From contig CAIFEU010000064.1 in NCBI GenBank assembly GCA_903789505.1, forward strand, positions 1 through 14,612: 14,612 bases of DNA, written 5' to 3'. Below, piece by piece: positions 6,639 through 14,612 of this stretch (the stretch's first letter is position 1; the number at the start of each line of letters is the position of its first letter). The stretch is from an uncultured Coriobacteriales bacterium. Its GTDB lineage: Bacteria > Actinomycetota > Coriobacteriia > Coriobacteriales > UMGS124. The notes beneath the pieces are model-generated. The model was not told the DNA's origin and ran no database searches. It worked only from the letters and a program-made list of their open reading frames with translations. The position numbers and the translations under genes were made by a program.

Positions 6639-6715
6639 GCACGCGTTCCCGTCGCGCGCCTGCCGCGCCCCGGGGCGCATCGGACCCCTCGAAGCCTACG
6701 GGAAGGGATGCCGCC

Positions 6716-9700
6716 ATGCCAGACCACGCGGACACGGGAGCGGCAACGCTCGAGCACGAGGCGGGGCGCGCGGGCGCCTGCCCGCCCGCCGAGGGGGCAG
6801 CGCGCCAGTGCGGCGTGCGCGTCGTCGCGACGCGGACGACGCTCGCCGCCCGCGAGGAGGCGGACCGAGACGCGCGCGACGCCGCGCGCCGGGGAGGGCG
6901 CGTCACCCGCCTGGAGACCGACGCGCGGGCGGCGACGCTCGCCAAGCAGCGCCTCGCGACGGCGGGGGGCGTCCCGCTGGGGGTCCAGATCACGACGCTC
7001 GCGGCATGGATGCGCGACCGCTGGGCGCTCTACGGGGACGGCAGGGCGCTGGTCACCGCCTCGCAGCGCAGGGCGTTGGTCCTGCAGGCCCTCGACGCCA
7101 CGCCCGTGAGGTGCATAGACGCGGGCGCCCCGGGGACGGTCCGCGCCGTCGAGGGCGCACTGCGCACCTATGCGGGCACCTCCGCGCTCGGGCAGGCGCC
7201 CGGCGGCCCGGCGGACGCCCTGGTGCACGTAGACCCCTCGGGCATGGAGCCCTCCCAGCGGGACATACTCGACGTGTGCCGCGCCTACCGCCGGCTTCTC
7301 TCCCGGCACGGCCTCATCGAGCAGGGCGAGGTCGCGACGTGCCTGCCGGCCCTGATGGGCGAGGTCGGGTGGAGCCACCTCACGCTCGACGGCATCAGCG
7401 AGCTCAGCCAGGCGCAAGCCGCGCTGGTCGTCGAGTGCGCCCGCCACGCGGGGGCGACCGTCGTCCTGCGCGCCGACGTCCCCGGCCGGGGCGACCCCAA
7501 CCCCGCGTTCGGGCTCTCGCGACCGCTGGTGAGGCTGCTCCTGGACGTGAGCGAGCGGATGGGCGTGCCCTGCGAGGTCGTGGCGTCCCGGTCCGAGGCC
7601 GACCCCTGGCGCTCCGGGGAGGTCGGCGGGTTCGCGCGCGCGCTGTTCCGGCCGTCGCCCGAGGGGGTCGTCACCTCCACGGGGGACGTTCGCTTCTGCC
7701 TGCCGGCGGGCGGGTACGCAGAGCCCCAGGCCATCGTCGACGAGGTGGCGGACGCCCTCGGCAGGGGCATGTCGCCCAGGGACGTCATCGTCGCATGCAG
7801 GAACCCGATCGAGATGGCCGAGGAGCTGCGCGGCAGGCTGAGCCAGCTCGGCGCAGGAGGGGTCGGCTGCGAGGCGAGTGGCGCGCTGCCCGTGAAGGAC
7901 ACCGCGGCGGGGCGCGCCCTGACCGGGCTCGTGACGCTCGTCACGGCGGCGCTTGACGACCGGGGCGCGCCCGCCGGGAGCCAGGCGCGGCCCGCGCTGC
8001 GGCCGGTCGCCAGCGACCTGGCGATCAACCCCCTGCTCGAGATCGACCCCGCGGCGGCGATGAGGCTCGACGCGTCCTGGAGGCTGCATCGCGAGGCGGG
8101 CGCCCAGGACTTCCTCGACGGCCTCGCACGGCGTTCCGAGCGGGCGGCCGATGCCGTGCGCCTGCTTGAGCTGGGCGACGTGGCGGGCGCCGCGCGCGCC
8201 GTCACCGGGACGGGCGACGACGACGCCGACGACGCAGCCGAGGGGACAGACGCGACGCAGGCGCGGGTGGCGGGCGTGCTGGTGAACAGGCTGGAGCAGG
8301 CGCAGGAGCTCGGCTGCGACGCGCTCGCGGACTATGGCCGCCTCGTCGACGGCCTGACCACCAACGCCGCCCTGCTCACGGTGCCCCCCGGCTCGCTGCA
8401 GGCACAGCTCGACGCGAACGTGCTGGCAGGCAACCCCAATGCGGTCCGCGTCATGGGGCTGGCCGACACCGAGGGCGAGCGGGCGCGCGCCGTCATCGTC
8501 TGCGACCTCAACGCCTCCGGCGCCGTCGACCCGGTGGACCCGCTCGGGGGCATGGAGCTCATCTCCAACCTCGACCGGCAGCGCTGGCGCTACTCCGCCG
8601 CCGTCGAGGCAGCGAGCGAGCTGCTCGTGCTCGAGCGCAGGCTCAGCGACGAGGACGCGAACCCCCTGCGCCCGTCCTCCCTGTTCGAGGAGTCGGTCGC
8701 GTGCTTCCGGGCGGACGTCTCCAACGTCGACGGTCTCGACGGGCTCACCGGGCTCCCGAAGCACCCGGACGCCGACCGCGGGGAGGGGGCGCCCGGGGCC
8801 GCCCGCGAGCAGGAGCTCCCCTTCCGGACGGTCGGCGAGGAAGGCGTCCCCACGATCGTGAGCCCCGTCGGTGACGCGCTGCTCGACCGCGCGACGTTCG
8901 CGGTGCGCCCGGTCGAGCTGTGCCTGCGCGAGCAGTGGTCAAAGGACGCGCTCGTCGACCCCGACCGCCCGCTCTCCCCCAGCTCGCTCGAGGAGTACCT
9001 GCGCTGCCCCGCTCGGTGGTTCTACGACCGCCGTCTGCCCAACGACCCCCTCGACGCCGAGCTGGGCCCCCGCGAGATCGGCACCTTCTCCCACGCGGTG
9101 CTGCAGGGGTTCTACGAGAGGATGCCCGAGCGGCTCGGCGTCAGGAGGGTCACGAGCGCCCTGCTCTCCGACGCCGCCGCCCGCAGGGGGGTCCGCGAGC
9201 TGCTCGACGAGTGCTTCGACTCCGCGCTGCGGGAGTGCTCGTCCGGCGACCGGCGGGCGGGCGACCGCCTGATGCCCGTCGACGCGACCGAACGGAGGCG
9301 GATCGAGTCCCTGCGCCGTCCCCTGCTCAGGCGCGTCGAGCACGACGCCACGCTCCCGGACGGCTTCGCCCCCCGACTCCTCGAGTGGTCGTTCGGCTTC
9401 GACGACGGGGGGATGGACGCCATCCCCTACGCCGGCGCCCTGCTCAGGGGGACCATCGACCGCGTCGACGCGAACGCATCGGGCGACGCGGTCGTCATCG
9501 ACTACAAGGGCAAACTCGAGCGGGGGCACCACATGCCCCCCGTCGACGAAGAGAGGGACGCGCCGCTGCTGCCCCTGCACTCGCAGATTCTCATGTACGC
9601 GACGGCGCTCGAGCGCTCGGGCGCAGGGCTGCGACCGCTGGGGGCGCTGTACCTGTCGTACAAGAAGCCCGAGGCGGCGGGGTTCGTGGGGAAGGAACTC

Positions 9701-9976
9701 TCCGGCCTCGCCGACGCGGGGGTGCTGGGGCAGTCCGACGTCATCTGCGGCCTCATACCACAGCCGCCGTGCCCGGAGGGCCCCGATGCGGGCGGGGAGT
9801 CCGGGGGCGCGCCCCGGGACGTCGAGGGCTTCCCCGGAATCCTCGCCTACGTCGAGCGCGAGGCGAGCGTCGCGGTCGGGCGCCTCTTCGAGGGCTGCAT
9901 CTCCCCCCTGCCGCGCTTCGGGAAGGACTCCTGCGACCGCTGCCCCGTCACCAACTGCCCCGAGAGGATCGCCTGA
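6716..9976 (+). CDS. addB: AddB/RexB-like nuclease subunit of ATP-dependent exonuclease
   Basis: Partner subunit of the AddAB helicase-nuclease, which resects double-strand breaks for RecA loading; 1086 residues, near the usual AddB length. The C-terminus is a RecB-type PD-(D/E)XK nuclease: H793 in GTFSHAVLQ, D915 in GTID, and D929/K931 in VIDYKG. Four cysteines suited to an iron-sulfur cluster frame it: C764 in EYLRCPARWF, then C1073, C1076 and C1081 in SCDRCPVTNC. The helicase-like N-terminal half shows no Walker A; where GxxGxGKS is expected after the first strand (VRVVATRT, from about residue 37) there is none, so it is probably not a motor. The ATG at 6716 follows GGAAGGG by 8 bases; the open frame upstream crosses the promoter. 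It overlaps addA by one base, and a LexA box precedes it. AddB and the related RexB are hard to separate by eye. Confidence 0.86.
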   Translation: MPDHADTGAATLEHEAGRAGACPPAEGAARQCGVRVVATRTTLAAREEADRDARDAARRGGRVTRLETDARAATLAKQRLATAGGVPLGVQITTLAAWMRDRWALYGDGRALVTASQRRALVLQALDATPVRCIDAGAPGTVRAVEGALRTYAGTSALGQAPGGPADALVHVDPSGMEPSQRDILDVCRAYRRLLSRHGLIEQGEVATCLPALMGEVGWSHLTLDGISELSQAQAALVVECARHAGATVVLRADVPGRGDPNPAFGLSRPLVRLLLDVSERMGVPCEVVASRSEADPWRSGEVGGFARALFRPSPEGVVTSTGDVRFCLPAGGYAEPQAIVDEVADALGRGMSPRDVIVACRNPIEMAEELRGRLSQLGAGGVGCEASGALPVKDTAAGRALTGLVTLVTAALDDRGAPAGSQARPALRPVASDLAINPLLEIDPAAAMRLDASWRLHREAGAQDFLDGLARRSERAADAVRLLELGDVAGAARAVTGTGDDDADDAAEGTDATQARVAGVLVNRLEQAQELGCDALADYGRLVDGLTTNAALLTVPPGSLQAQLDANVLAGNPNAVRVMGLADTEGERARAVIVCDLNASGAVDPVDPLGGMELISNLDRQRWRYSAAVEAASELLVLERRLSDEDANPLRPSSLFEESVACFRADVSNVDGLDGLTGLPKHPDADRGEGAPGAAREQELPFRTVGEEGVPTIVSPVGDALLDRATFAVRPVELCLREQWSKDALVDPDRPLSPSSLEEYLRCPARWFYDRRLPNDPLDAELGPREIGTFSHAVLQGFYERMPERLGVRRVTSALLSDAAARRGVRELLDECFDSALRECSSGDRRAGDRLMPVDATERRRIESLRRPLLRRVEHDATLPDGFAPRLLEWSFGFDDGGMDAIPYAGALLRGTIDRVDANASGDAVVIDYKGKLERGHHMPPVDEERDAPLLPLHSQILMYATALERSGAGLRPLGALYLSYKKPEAAGFVGKELSGLADAGVLGQSDVICGLIPQPPCPEGPDAGGESGGAPRDVEGFPGILAYVEREASVAVGRLFEGCISPLPRFGKDSCDRCPVTNCPERIA

Positions 9977-12900
9977 TGAGAGACGCTAACACCACGACAG
10001 TCGCGGGCGCGGACACGCGGAGCGAGGCCGGGCCTGAGCGTCGGCGGACACAGGCGCGCCCGGGCGAGAACGTCCTCGACGGGCTCACCGCTGAGCAGGC
10101 CCCCTGCGTCGAGCACGTGAGCGGGCCGCTCGTCGTGTCCGCCGGCGCCGGTTCCGGGAAGACGTTCATGCTCACGAGGCGCATCGCTTACGCCCTGCTC
10201 CACCCCGAGGAGAGCGGTGTGACGAGCGTGGACCAGATACTCGCCATCACCTTCACCGAGCTCGCCGCCAGCCAGATCAAGGCGCGGACCCGCTCCATGC
10301 TCACGAGCCTGGGGATGCAGGACCAGGCGCTCAAGGTCGACTCCAGCTGGATCTCGACCATCCACGGGGCCTGCTCGCGCATCCTGCACGAGCAGGCGCT
10401 CGGGCTGGGGCTCGACCCCGCGTTCGGGATCCTGGACGACGCCCGCAAGGACGCCCTGGTCCAGGAGTCGATCAACGAGGCGCTGGAGGCGGCCGGCCTG
10501 CTCGAGCGCCCCTCGGCGCGCTCGGAGGACGGAACCCCCGTGGTGCCCACGCCCGAGCGGGGCGACGACGCGGGCAACCCCGGGGCGGGGGACGGCGCCG
10601 GCGGGGCCGGGGCAGGCGGAGTCGACCGCTCGTTCGCCGACCTGTATCGCGAGTACGGCAGCTCGTCGCAGCAGGGTGGCGTCGCCCGGATGCTGCGCGA
10701 CCTGCTCGACGCCACCCGGAACGTGCCGGGCGGCCTGTCCGCAGTCGACTGGGGCCCCGAGCCGCGCCCGGCAAGGCAGGCTGCCCGGGACCTGCTCGAC
10801 AGGGCGCGGGACCTCGACGCCGCCTGCGCCTCGCTCGCGAGCGGCAAGAAGGTCCCGAAGTTCTGCGAGAAGGTCTTCGAGCGCCTGGAGGGGGAGTCGG
10901 GCGCGATCGCGACCCTCGAGTCGCTGTCCGCCCTCGACTCGACGACCCACCGGGACCTCGCCCGCGCGCTGTGCGCGACGAACCTCAAGTTCGGCAGGGC
11001 GCCCGGCGACGACGCAGTGGCGCTCGCCAACGCCGAGCTGAGGATGGAGGCCATGAGGGCGGCGGACGAGTGCGTCGCGGCGCTGCTGGGGGGCCCGCGG
11101 GGGCAGCTGATGGACCTCGCGCGACGCACCGAGCGCATCTACGAGGGCAAGAAGCGCCGGCTGCACCTCCTCGACCAGGACGACCTCCTCACGAGGGCGC
11201 TCTCCGCCCTGCAGGGCAACGAGGCAGTGCGCGACGCCTACCGCGACCGCTTCGCGCTGGTCATGGTCGACGAGTTCCAGGACACGAGCCAGCTGCAGAT
11301 CGAGATCATCGACCAGCTGTGCGGAAAGGGCCGGGAGCGCCTGTGCACGGTCGGTGACGCGCAGCAGAGCATCTACGCCTTCCGAGGCGCGGACGTCGCG
11401 ACCTACCTGCGCCACAAGGAGCAGACCGCGGGCATGCCCGGGACGCTGTCGCAGACGCTGTCGCGCAACTTCCGCTCCCACCCGGCGATCATCTCGTTCG
11501 TCAACAGGGTGTTCTCGCAGCCCCAGGTCTTCGGCGGGCAGGAGTCGGGTCAGTTCATCGAGCTCGACACCCCCGAGGGGCGCACGTCGAGGCTCGCCGG
11601 CAGGCCGCGCCCGCTGGTCGACGTCGTCGCGACGACGTACGGCTACCGGGTCGCGGACAAGGCGACGTCGCGGACCGTCCTCGCGCACGAGGTCTGCCGC
11701 AGGTTCCTCGACCTCCACGAGCAGGGCAACCCGTGGGGCGACATGGTCATCCTGCTCGGGAGGATGGGCGGCGCCCAGGTGTTCGCCGACGAGCTTAGGG
11801 CCCACGGCGTCCCCTGCGTGATCTCGGGCGGGTCGATCTTCGCGGACGCCCCCGAGGCGCAGGCCGTGTGCGACCTGGCCTGCGCGGTCGCCAACCCCCT
11901 GGACGACGGACGCATGCAGCGGCTGCTCGGCAGCGGCATGTTCGGGCTCTCTCCCGACGAGCTGCTGCGCCTCGCGACCGCCCCCGACGGGCGCGGGCGC
12001 GGCTACTGGAGGGGTCTGCGCGACGAGGCGGGGAGCACCTCGGCGCGCGTGCGCCTGGCGCGCTCCGTCCTGGGCGACGCCGTGCGCGACGCCGGCACGC
12101 TCCCCCCGTCGCACGTCCTCACCGACGCCCTGCTCGCCTCGGGCTGGCTCGACCGGCTCTCGGCGCGGGGTCCCGAGGGGATGGCCGAGTGCGCGAACGT
12201 CCTCAAGGCGGTCCGCATGGCGGCGTCCCTCGAGCGCGACGCGCAGGCCCCCGCCGGCATGGCGGGCGTCGCGGCCTCGATGGGGGAGCGGTTCGCCCAG
12301 GGGATGAAGGAGGCGCCGGGGGCGCTCAACGTGGCGAACCAGAACGCCGTGAAGATCATGACGATACACGCGTCGAAGGGGCTGGAGTTCCCCATCGTCG
12401 CCCTCGCCGAGTTCTACGAGGCTGGGGACGCCAGCAGGAGCCAGCTCGTCACGAAGTACTCGGGTGGCAGGCTGCTCGCGGCGCTCAAGCCGGGCGCCCT
12501 GCTGGCGAGCGGTGGCGACCTCGAGGGCCTCTCCAAGGTAATCGGCGATGACTACGACAGCCAGTACACGACGGCATGCCGCTACGAGGCGTTCGAGGGG
12601 TCGGATGACGACGAGGCGGTCGAGGACGGGCTCCCCGAGCTTGCGCGGGGCGCCTCGGGCTTCCGGCGCGCCCTCGCCCGGCGCGTGAGCGACGACGACC
12701 TCGCGGAGATGCGCAGGAAGTTCTACGTGGGCAGCACCCGCCCCGAGGAGATGCTCATCGTCGCCGTCGGGCAGCAGGTGCCGACCGAGCGCTCGGGCTC
12801 ACGCGTGTACAGCAACGACATCGTCGAGGACCTGCGGCTTGGCCTGGGGCTCGGGGAGAACGGGGAGCAGAGCGGCTTCCCCGCCTCGTGGAGCGGGCCG

Positions 12901-14136
12901 CTCCCCCCGCCACGTGATGACGGGCGCAACGACGGCCCCTCCGGTGAGGACGAGCGGGTCAGGATGTCCGTGAGCATCGAAAACATCGAGCTCTCGCCCT
13001 CCTCGGAGGGAGACGGGCTGGTCGACGCCCTGGTGGGCGGCACGAAAAGGGAGCTGAGCGAGTACCTGGGCGAGGACCTCCCCGGGGCGCGGGAGGCCCC
13101 GGCCGCCGACGGCGCGTGCGTCCCCGAGCCGATAGACGTCGCGGCGCTCGTGCCGCCGGAGATTCCCGCCGGGAACGCGCGGTCCAGCGAGTTCTCCTAC
13201 TCGTCTGTCTCCACCAACGGCAAGACCTACACACAGCTGCTCAGGGGCCGCCGGGGGTCGTCGCCCCGCGGCGGGAGGGGCGCGGCGGCCGCCGGGGGTG
13301 GCACCGCGGCGCCCCGAGACACCGGCAGGTGGCAGGCGGACGCCGACGACGTGCGCCAAGGGCGCGAGGCGCAGGCGGAGCTCGACGACGAGGACGCCGG
13401 CCTGGGGGGCGTCGTCATCGTCGCCGGCAGGCAGGTCCCCGGGACCCCCGTGAGGGTGCCCGGGGGCGCGGGGGGCGCGGTGACGCCGACGGCGTTCGGG
13501 TCGACCTTCCACTCCTGCGCGCAATGGATGGCCGAGAGGCTGCGCGCCGCCCGCGAGGGAGCCACCGAGCTCGCAGGCTCGTCCGATGCGCTCGAGGTCC
13601 CCGACGAGAGCCGCCTCTCGGGAATCGCGCGCGCCTGGGGGCTCGACGACGCCTCGCTGCCCCGGCTCCGGGACTCGCTGTGCCGCTGGGCGGGGTCCGA
13701 CGTCGCGCGCGAGGCGCTCTCGTGCCCCACCCTCATGACGGAGGCACCGATCTACGTCTCGACGCTCGGCCCGCAGGGGGAGCCCCTGTACCTCAACGGC
13801 ACGATCGACCTGCTCGGGTACGACGCCTCGCGCCCCGTCGGGGGGCAGCGCGCGCTCGTCGTGGACTACAAGACGGGAGGCTCGCCCTCGGAGGAGTGCG
13901 AGGACCTGCTGGAGAAGCACCGTCTGCAGTCGCTGTGCTACGCGCTGGGGACGCTGCGCCAGGGGTTCGCAGGGGTCGACATGAGGTTCGTCCGCGTGGA
14001 GGTCCCCGAGAAGGGAACGCCCGCCGGCGACATCGGGCAGCCGCAGGTCGTGCGCTACGCGTACGAGGCGGCGCAGGCGGACGTGATAGAGAGCGCGGTA
14101 CGCGACGCCTACCGCGCGGCGCGCGCGAGGGCGTAG
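9976..14136 (+). CDS. addA: AddA-type UvrD/Rep helicase with C-terminal nuclease
   Basis: Motor and second nuclease of the AddAB double-strand-break resection enzyme, 1386 residues. Superfamily 1A helicase motifs appear in order: Walker A SAGAGSGKT (K62), ITFTELAASQIKAR, STIHGACSRIL, DEFQD (432-436), GDAQQSIYAFRGA (from 460), LSRNFRSHP (R500), TIHASKGLEFP (796-806) and FYVGSTRPEEML (R922). The C-terminal PD-(D/E)XK nuclease has H1179 in STFHS, D1278 in GTID, D1297/K1299 in VVDYKTG, and a later QSLCYALG. Low-complexity Gly/Ala/Arg-rich linkers lie near residues 170-215 and 1085-1115. The longest open frame starts far inside addB; the ATG at 9976 is chosen because it shares its first base with the addB stop (TGATG), typical of translational coupling, and has GAGAGG 9 bases upstream. 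It would share the LexA-controlled promoter of addB. Confidence 0.95.
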   Translation: MRDANTTTVAGADTRSEAGPERRRTQARPGENVLDGLTAEQAPCVEHVSGPLVVSAGAGSGKTFMLTRRIAYALLHPEESGVTSVDQILAITFTELAASQIKARTRSMLTSLGMQDQALKVDSSWISTIHGACSRILHEQALGLGLDPAFGILDDARKDALVQESINEALEAAGLLERPSARSEDGTPVVPTPERGDDAGNPGAGDGAGGAGAGGVDRSFADLYREYGSSSQQGGVARMLRDLLDATRNVPGGLSAVDWGPEPRPARQAARDLLDRARDLDAACASLASGKKVPKFCEKVFERLEGESGAIATLESLSALDSTTHRDLARALCATNLKFGRAPGDDAVALANAELRMEAMRAADECVAALLGGPRGQLMDLARRTERIYEGKKRRLHLLDQDDLLTRALSALQGNEAVRDAYRDRFALVMVDEFQDTSQLQIEIIDQLCGKGRERLCTVGDAQQSIYAFRGADVATYLRHKEQTAGMPGTLSQTLSRNFRSHPAIISFVNRVFSQPQVFGGQESGQFIELDTPEGRTSRLAGRPRPLVDVVATTYGYRVADKATSRTVLAHEVCRRFLDLHEQGNPWGDMVILLGRMGGAQVFADELRAHGVPCVISGGSIFADAPEAQAVCDLACAVANPLDDGRMQRLLGSGMFGLSPDELLRLATAPDGRGRGYWRGLRDEAGSTSARVRLARSVLGDAVRDAGTLPPSHVLTDALLASGWLDRLSARGPEGMAECANVLKAVRMAASLERDAQAPAGMAGVAASMGERFAQGMKEAPGALNVANQNAVKIMTIHASKGLEFPIVALAEFYEAGDASRSQLVTKYSGGRLLAALKPGALLASGGDLEGLSKVIGDDYDSQYTTACRYEAFEGSDDDEAVEDGLPELARGASGFRRALARRVSDDDLAEMRRKFYVGSTRPEEMLIVAVGQQVPTERSGSRVYSNDIVEDLRLGLGLGENGEQSGFPASWSGPLPPPRDDGRNDGPSGEDERVRMSVSIENIELSPSSEGDGLVDALVGGTKRELSEYLGEDLPGAREAPAADGACVPEPIDVAALVPPEIPAGNARSSEFSYSSVSTNGKTYTQLLRGRRGSSPRGGRGAAAAGGGTAAPRDTGRWQADADDVRQGREAQAELDDEDAGLGGVVIVAGRQVPGTPVRVPGGAGGAVTPTAFGSTFHSCAQWMAERLRAAREGATELAGSSDALEVPDESRLSGIARAWGLDDASLPRLRDSLCRWAGSDVAREALSCPTLMTEAPIYVSTLGPQGEPLYLNGTIDLLGYDASRPVGGQRALVVDYKTGGSPSEECEDLLEKHRLQSLCYALGTLRQGFAGVDMRFVRVEVPEKGTPAGDIGQPQVVRYAYEAAQADVIESAVRDAYRAARARA

Positions 14137-14184
14137 GCGGCCGGCGGCGCCGCAGGCGTCGTCGGGGGCGCCGGGCGCCTACGC
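14131..14184. terminator. Inverted repeat spanning both stop codons of convergent addA and alkyltransferase genes
   Basis: Bases 14131-14146 and 14169-14184 are complementary at 15 of 16 positions around a 22-base GC-rich loop. Each arm contains one gene's TAG stop: addA at 14134-14136 and the minus-strand gene at 14181-14179. No U tract follows either arm, so it is a non-canonical intrinsic terminator at best. Its symmetric position between converging genes suggests a two-way transcription stop. Confidence 0.5.
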
Positions 14185-14562
14185 GTCCAGCCCCGCCCGC
14201 CAGCGGCAGCGCCGCATGTCGACCCTCCCGTCGGGCAGGAAGGCGACACCCTCCCCCTCGAGAAGCTCGCGCTGCACGCCCTCGCCGCCGAACGCGAACG
14301 CAGAGGCGAGGCTCCCGTCGGCGAAGACGACGCGGTGGCAGGGGATGACCCCGGGCTGGGGGTTGCCGTGCAGCGCGTACCCGACCAAGCGCGCCCCGCG
14401 CGGCTCGCCCACGAGGCGCGCGATCTGCCCGTAGGTCGCGACCGTGCCGCGGGGAATCTGGCACACCATGTCGTACACCCGGCCGAAGAACCCTCCGCGG
14501 TCCCGGTCGCCGTCGTCGTGGTGCGCGCCGGAGGCGACTCCCCCGGCAGGGGCGCCGCTCAC
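14179..14562 (-). CDS. Single-domain O6-alkylguanine-DNA alkyltransferase-like protein (MGMT/Ogt C-terminal domain)
   Basis: Protein of 127 residues that is essentially only the DNA-binding, active-site domain of methylated-DNA-protein cysteine methyltransferase. After a polar Gly/Asp-rich N-terminus (1-22), the family pattern runs FFGRVYDMVCQIPRGTVATY, GQIARLVGEPRGARLVGYAL, HGNPQPGVIPCHRVVFADG and a C-terminal FGGEGVQRELLEGEGV. The active-site PCHR is intact, so it has the cysteine used to accept alkyl groups; alkyltransferase-like proteins with Trp in its place cannot do so. The N-terminal RNase-H-like domain of full-length Ada/Ogt is absent, as in many small MGMT-family proteins, so repair activity is possible but unproven. 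The GTG at 14562 is chosen because GGGGAGG lies 5 bases upstream. It converges on addA with a 42-base gap. Confidence 0.9.
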   Translation of the reverse strand: MSGAPAGGVASGAHHDDGDRDRGGFFGRVYDMVCQIPRGTVATYGQIARLVGEPRGARLVGYALHGNPQPGVIPCHRVVFADGSLASAFAFGGEGVQRELLEGEGVAFLPDGRVDMRRCRWRAGLDA

Positions 14563-14612
14563 GGGCGCCTCCCCTCCCCGCCGGCGCCGCCCGGGGGGGC
14601 GTCGTCCGCACC
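14559..14612 (-). CDS. Possible C-terminal tail of an upstream gene, cut by the window edge
   Basis: One minus-strand frame is open from the window edge to a TGA at 14561-14559 and would end GADDAPPGGAGGEGRRP. Nearly every codon ends in G or C, like the real genes here, and the TGA overlaps the alkyltransferase GTG by four bases (GTGA), the commonest overlap in bacterial operons. Only 17 residues are visible and no family can be recognised. In such GC-rich DNA an open frame this short can occur by chance. Confidence 0.3.
   Translation of the reverse strand, partial: GADDAPPGGAGGEGRRP

Larger units (their letters stand above)
6381..6715. other. 335-base divergent regulatory region between TrpR-like gene and addBA
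   Basis: No gene is supported here. It holds, from left to right: the Shine-Dalgarno of the TrpR-like gene (around 6388-6396), a GC-rich stretch, a 25-bp imperfect palindrome (6455-6479), a second GC-rich stretch, an AT-rich island (about 6583-6640) carrying the LexA-type operator and the TATACT box, and the addB leader with its ribosome-binding site. A GGAGGAGG at 6587-6594 looks like a Shine-Dalgarno but no start codon follows at a usable distance. Confidence 0.6.

Noticed and set aside
6518..6715. Longer addB starting at the ATG at 6518
   Set aside because: It would translate through the LexA box and the TATACT promoter; the ATG at 6716 has a good Shine-Dalgarno.
8920..9975. N-terminal extension of addA by 352 codons into addB
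   Set aside because: The extension is Arg/Pro-rich noise overlapping a well-supported nuclease domain in another frame. The ATG at 9976 overlaps the addB stop and precedes the conserved helicase start.
9847..12369. A minus-strand open frame of about 840 codons opposite addB/addA
   Set aside because: It is a composition-driven shadow of addA; low-complexity translation with no motifs and no Shine-Dalgarno.
1..14612. CRISPR array, insertion sequence, prophage or toxin-antitoxin module
   Set aside because: No regularly spaced repeats, transposase, integrase or paired small genes are visible. The gene content is chromosomal housekeeping and repair.

Overview
This is a very GC-rich stretch of ordinary bacterial chromosome holding seven recognisable genes. 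The best guess is a high-GC actinobacterial lineage, probably Coriobacteriia (Olsenella/Atopobium-like). That guess rests on base composition, strongly G/C-ending codons, a Gram-positive type LexA box (GAAC-N4-GTTC), an AddAB-type rather than RecBCD-type nuclease, and the flavour of the DnaE and CDF proteins. I cannot confirm the taxon without a database search. I see no phage, transposon, CRISPR array, rRNA or intact tRNA gene.

Layout. (1) 4-3465, minus: dnaE, the replicative DNA polymerase III alpha subunit, with a clear sigma-70-type promoter just upstream at 3497-3526. (2) 3671-4630, plus: a CorA-family divalent cation transporter, transcribed divergently from dnaE. A perfect 10-bp hairpin lies in its predicted 5' leader. 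(3) about 4818-6011, plus: a cation diffusion facilitator whose transport-site residues (N/D plus D/D) point to manganese export. (4) 6063-6380, minus: a small TrpR-like (YerC/YecD family) DNA-binding protein that converges on the CDF gene. (5) 6716-9976 and 9976-14136, plus: a two-gene AddB-AddA helicase-nuclease operon for double-strand break repair, with a 1-base overlap. It is preceded by a perfect LexA-type SOS operator placed against a TATACT -10 box. (6) 14179-14562, minus: a single-domain O6-alkylguanine-DNA alkyltransferase-type protein converging on addA. Its start may overlap the end of another minus-strand gene that runs off the window edge.

How they fit together. The flanks concern DNA replication and repair (DnaE, AddAB, alkyltransferase). 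The middle pair, CorA and the Mn-type CDF exporter, concerns divalent metal balance. The sequence suggests addBA is damage-inducible through LexA. Both convergent gene pairs (CDF/TrpR-like and addA/alkyltransferase) are separated by GC-rich inverted repeats that fill the short gap and lack a U tract on either strand, so they may serve as two-way transcription stops.

I did not find a clearly new multi-gene system. The observations most worth following are regulatory: the SOS box before addBA, a 25-bp imperfect palindrome upstream of the TrpR-like gene, the corA leader hairpin, the convergent-junction hairpins, and a tRNA 3'-end-like fragment between corA and the CDF gene.
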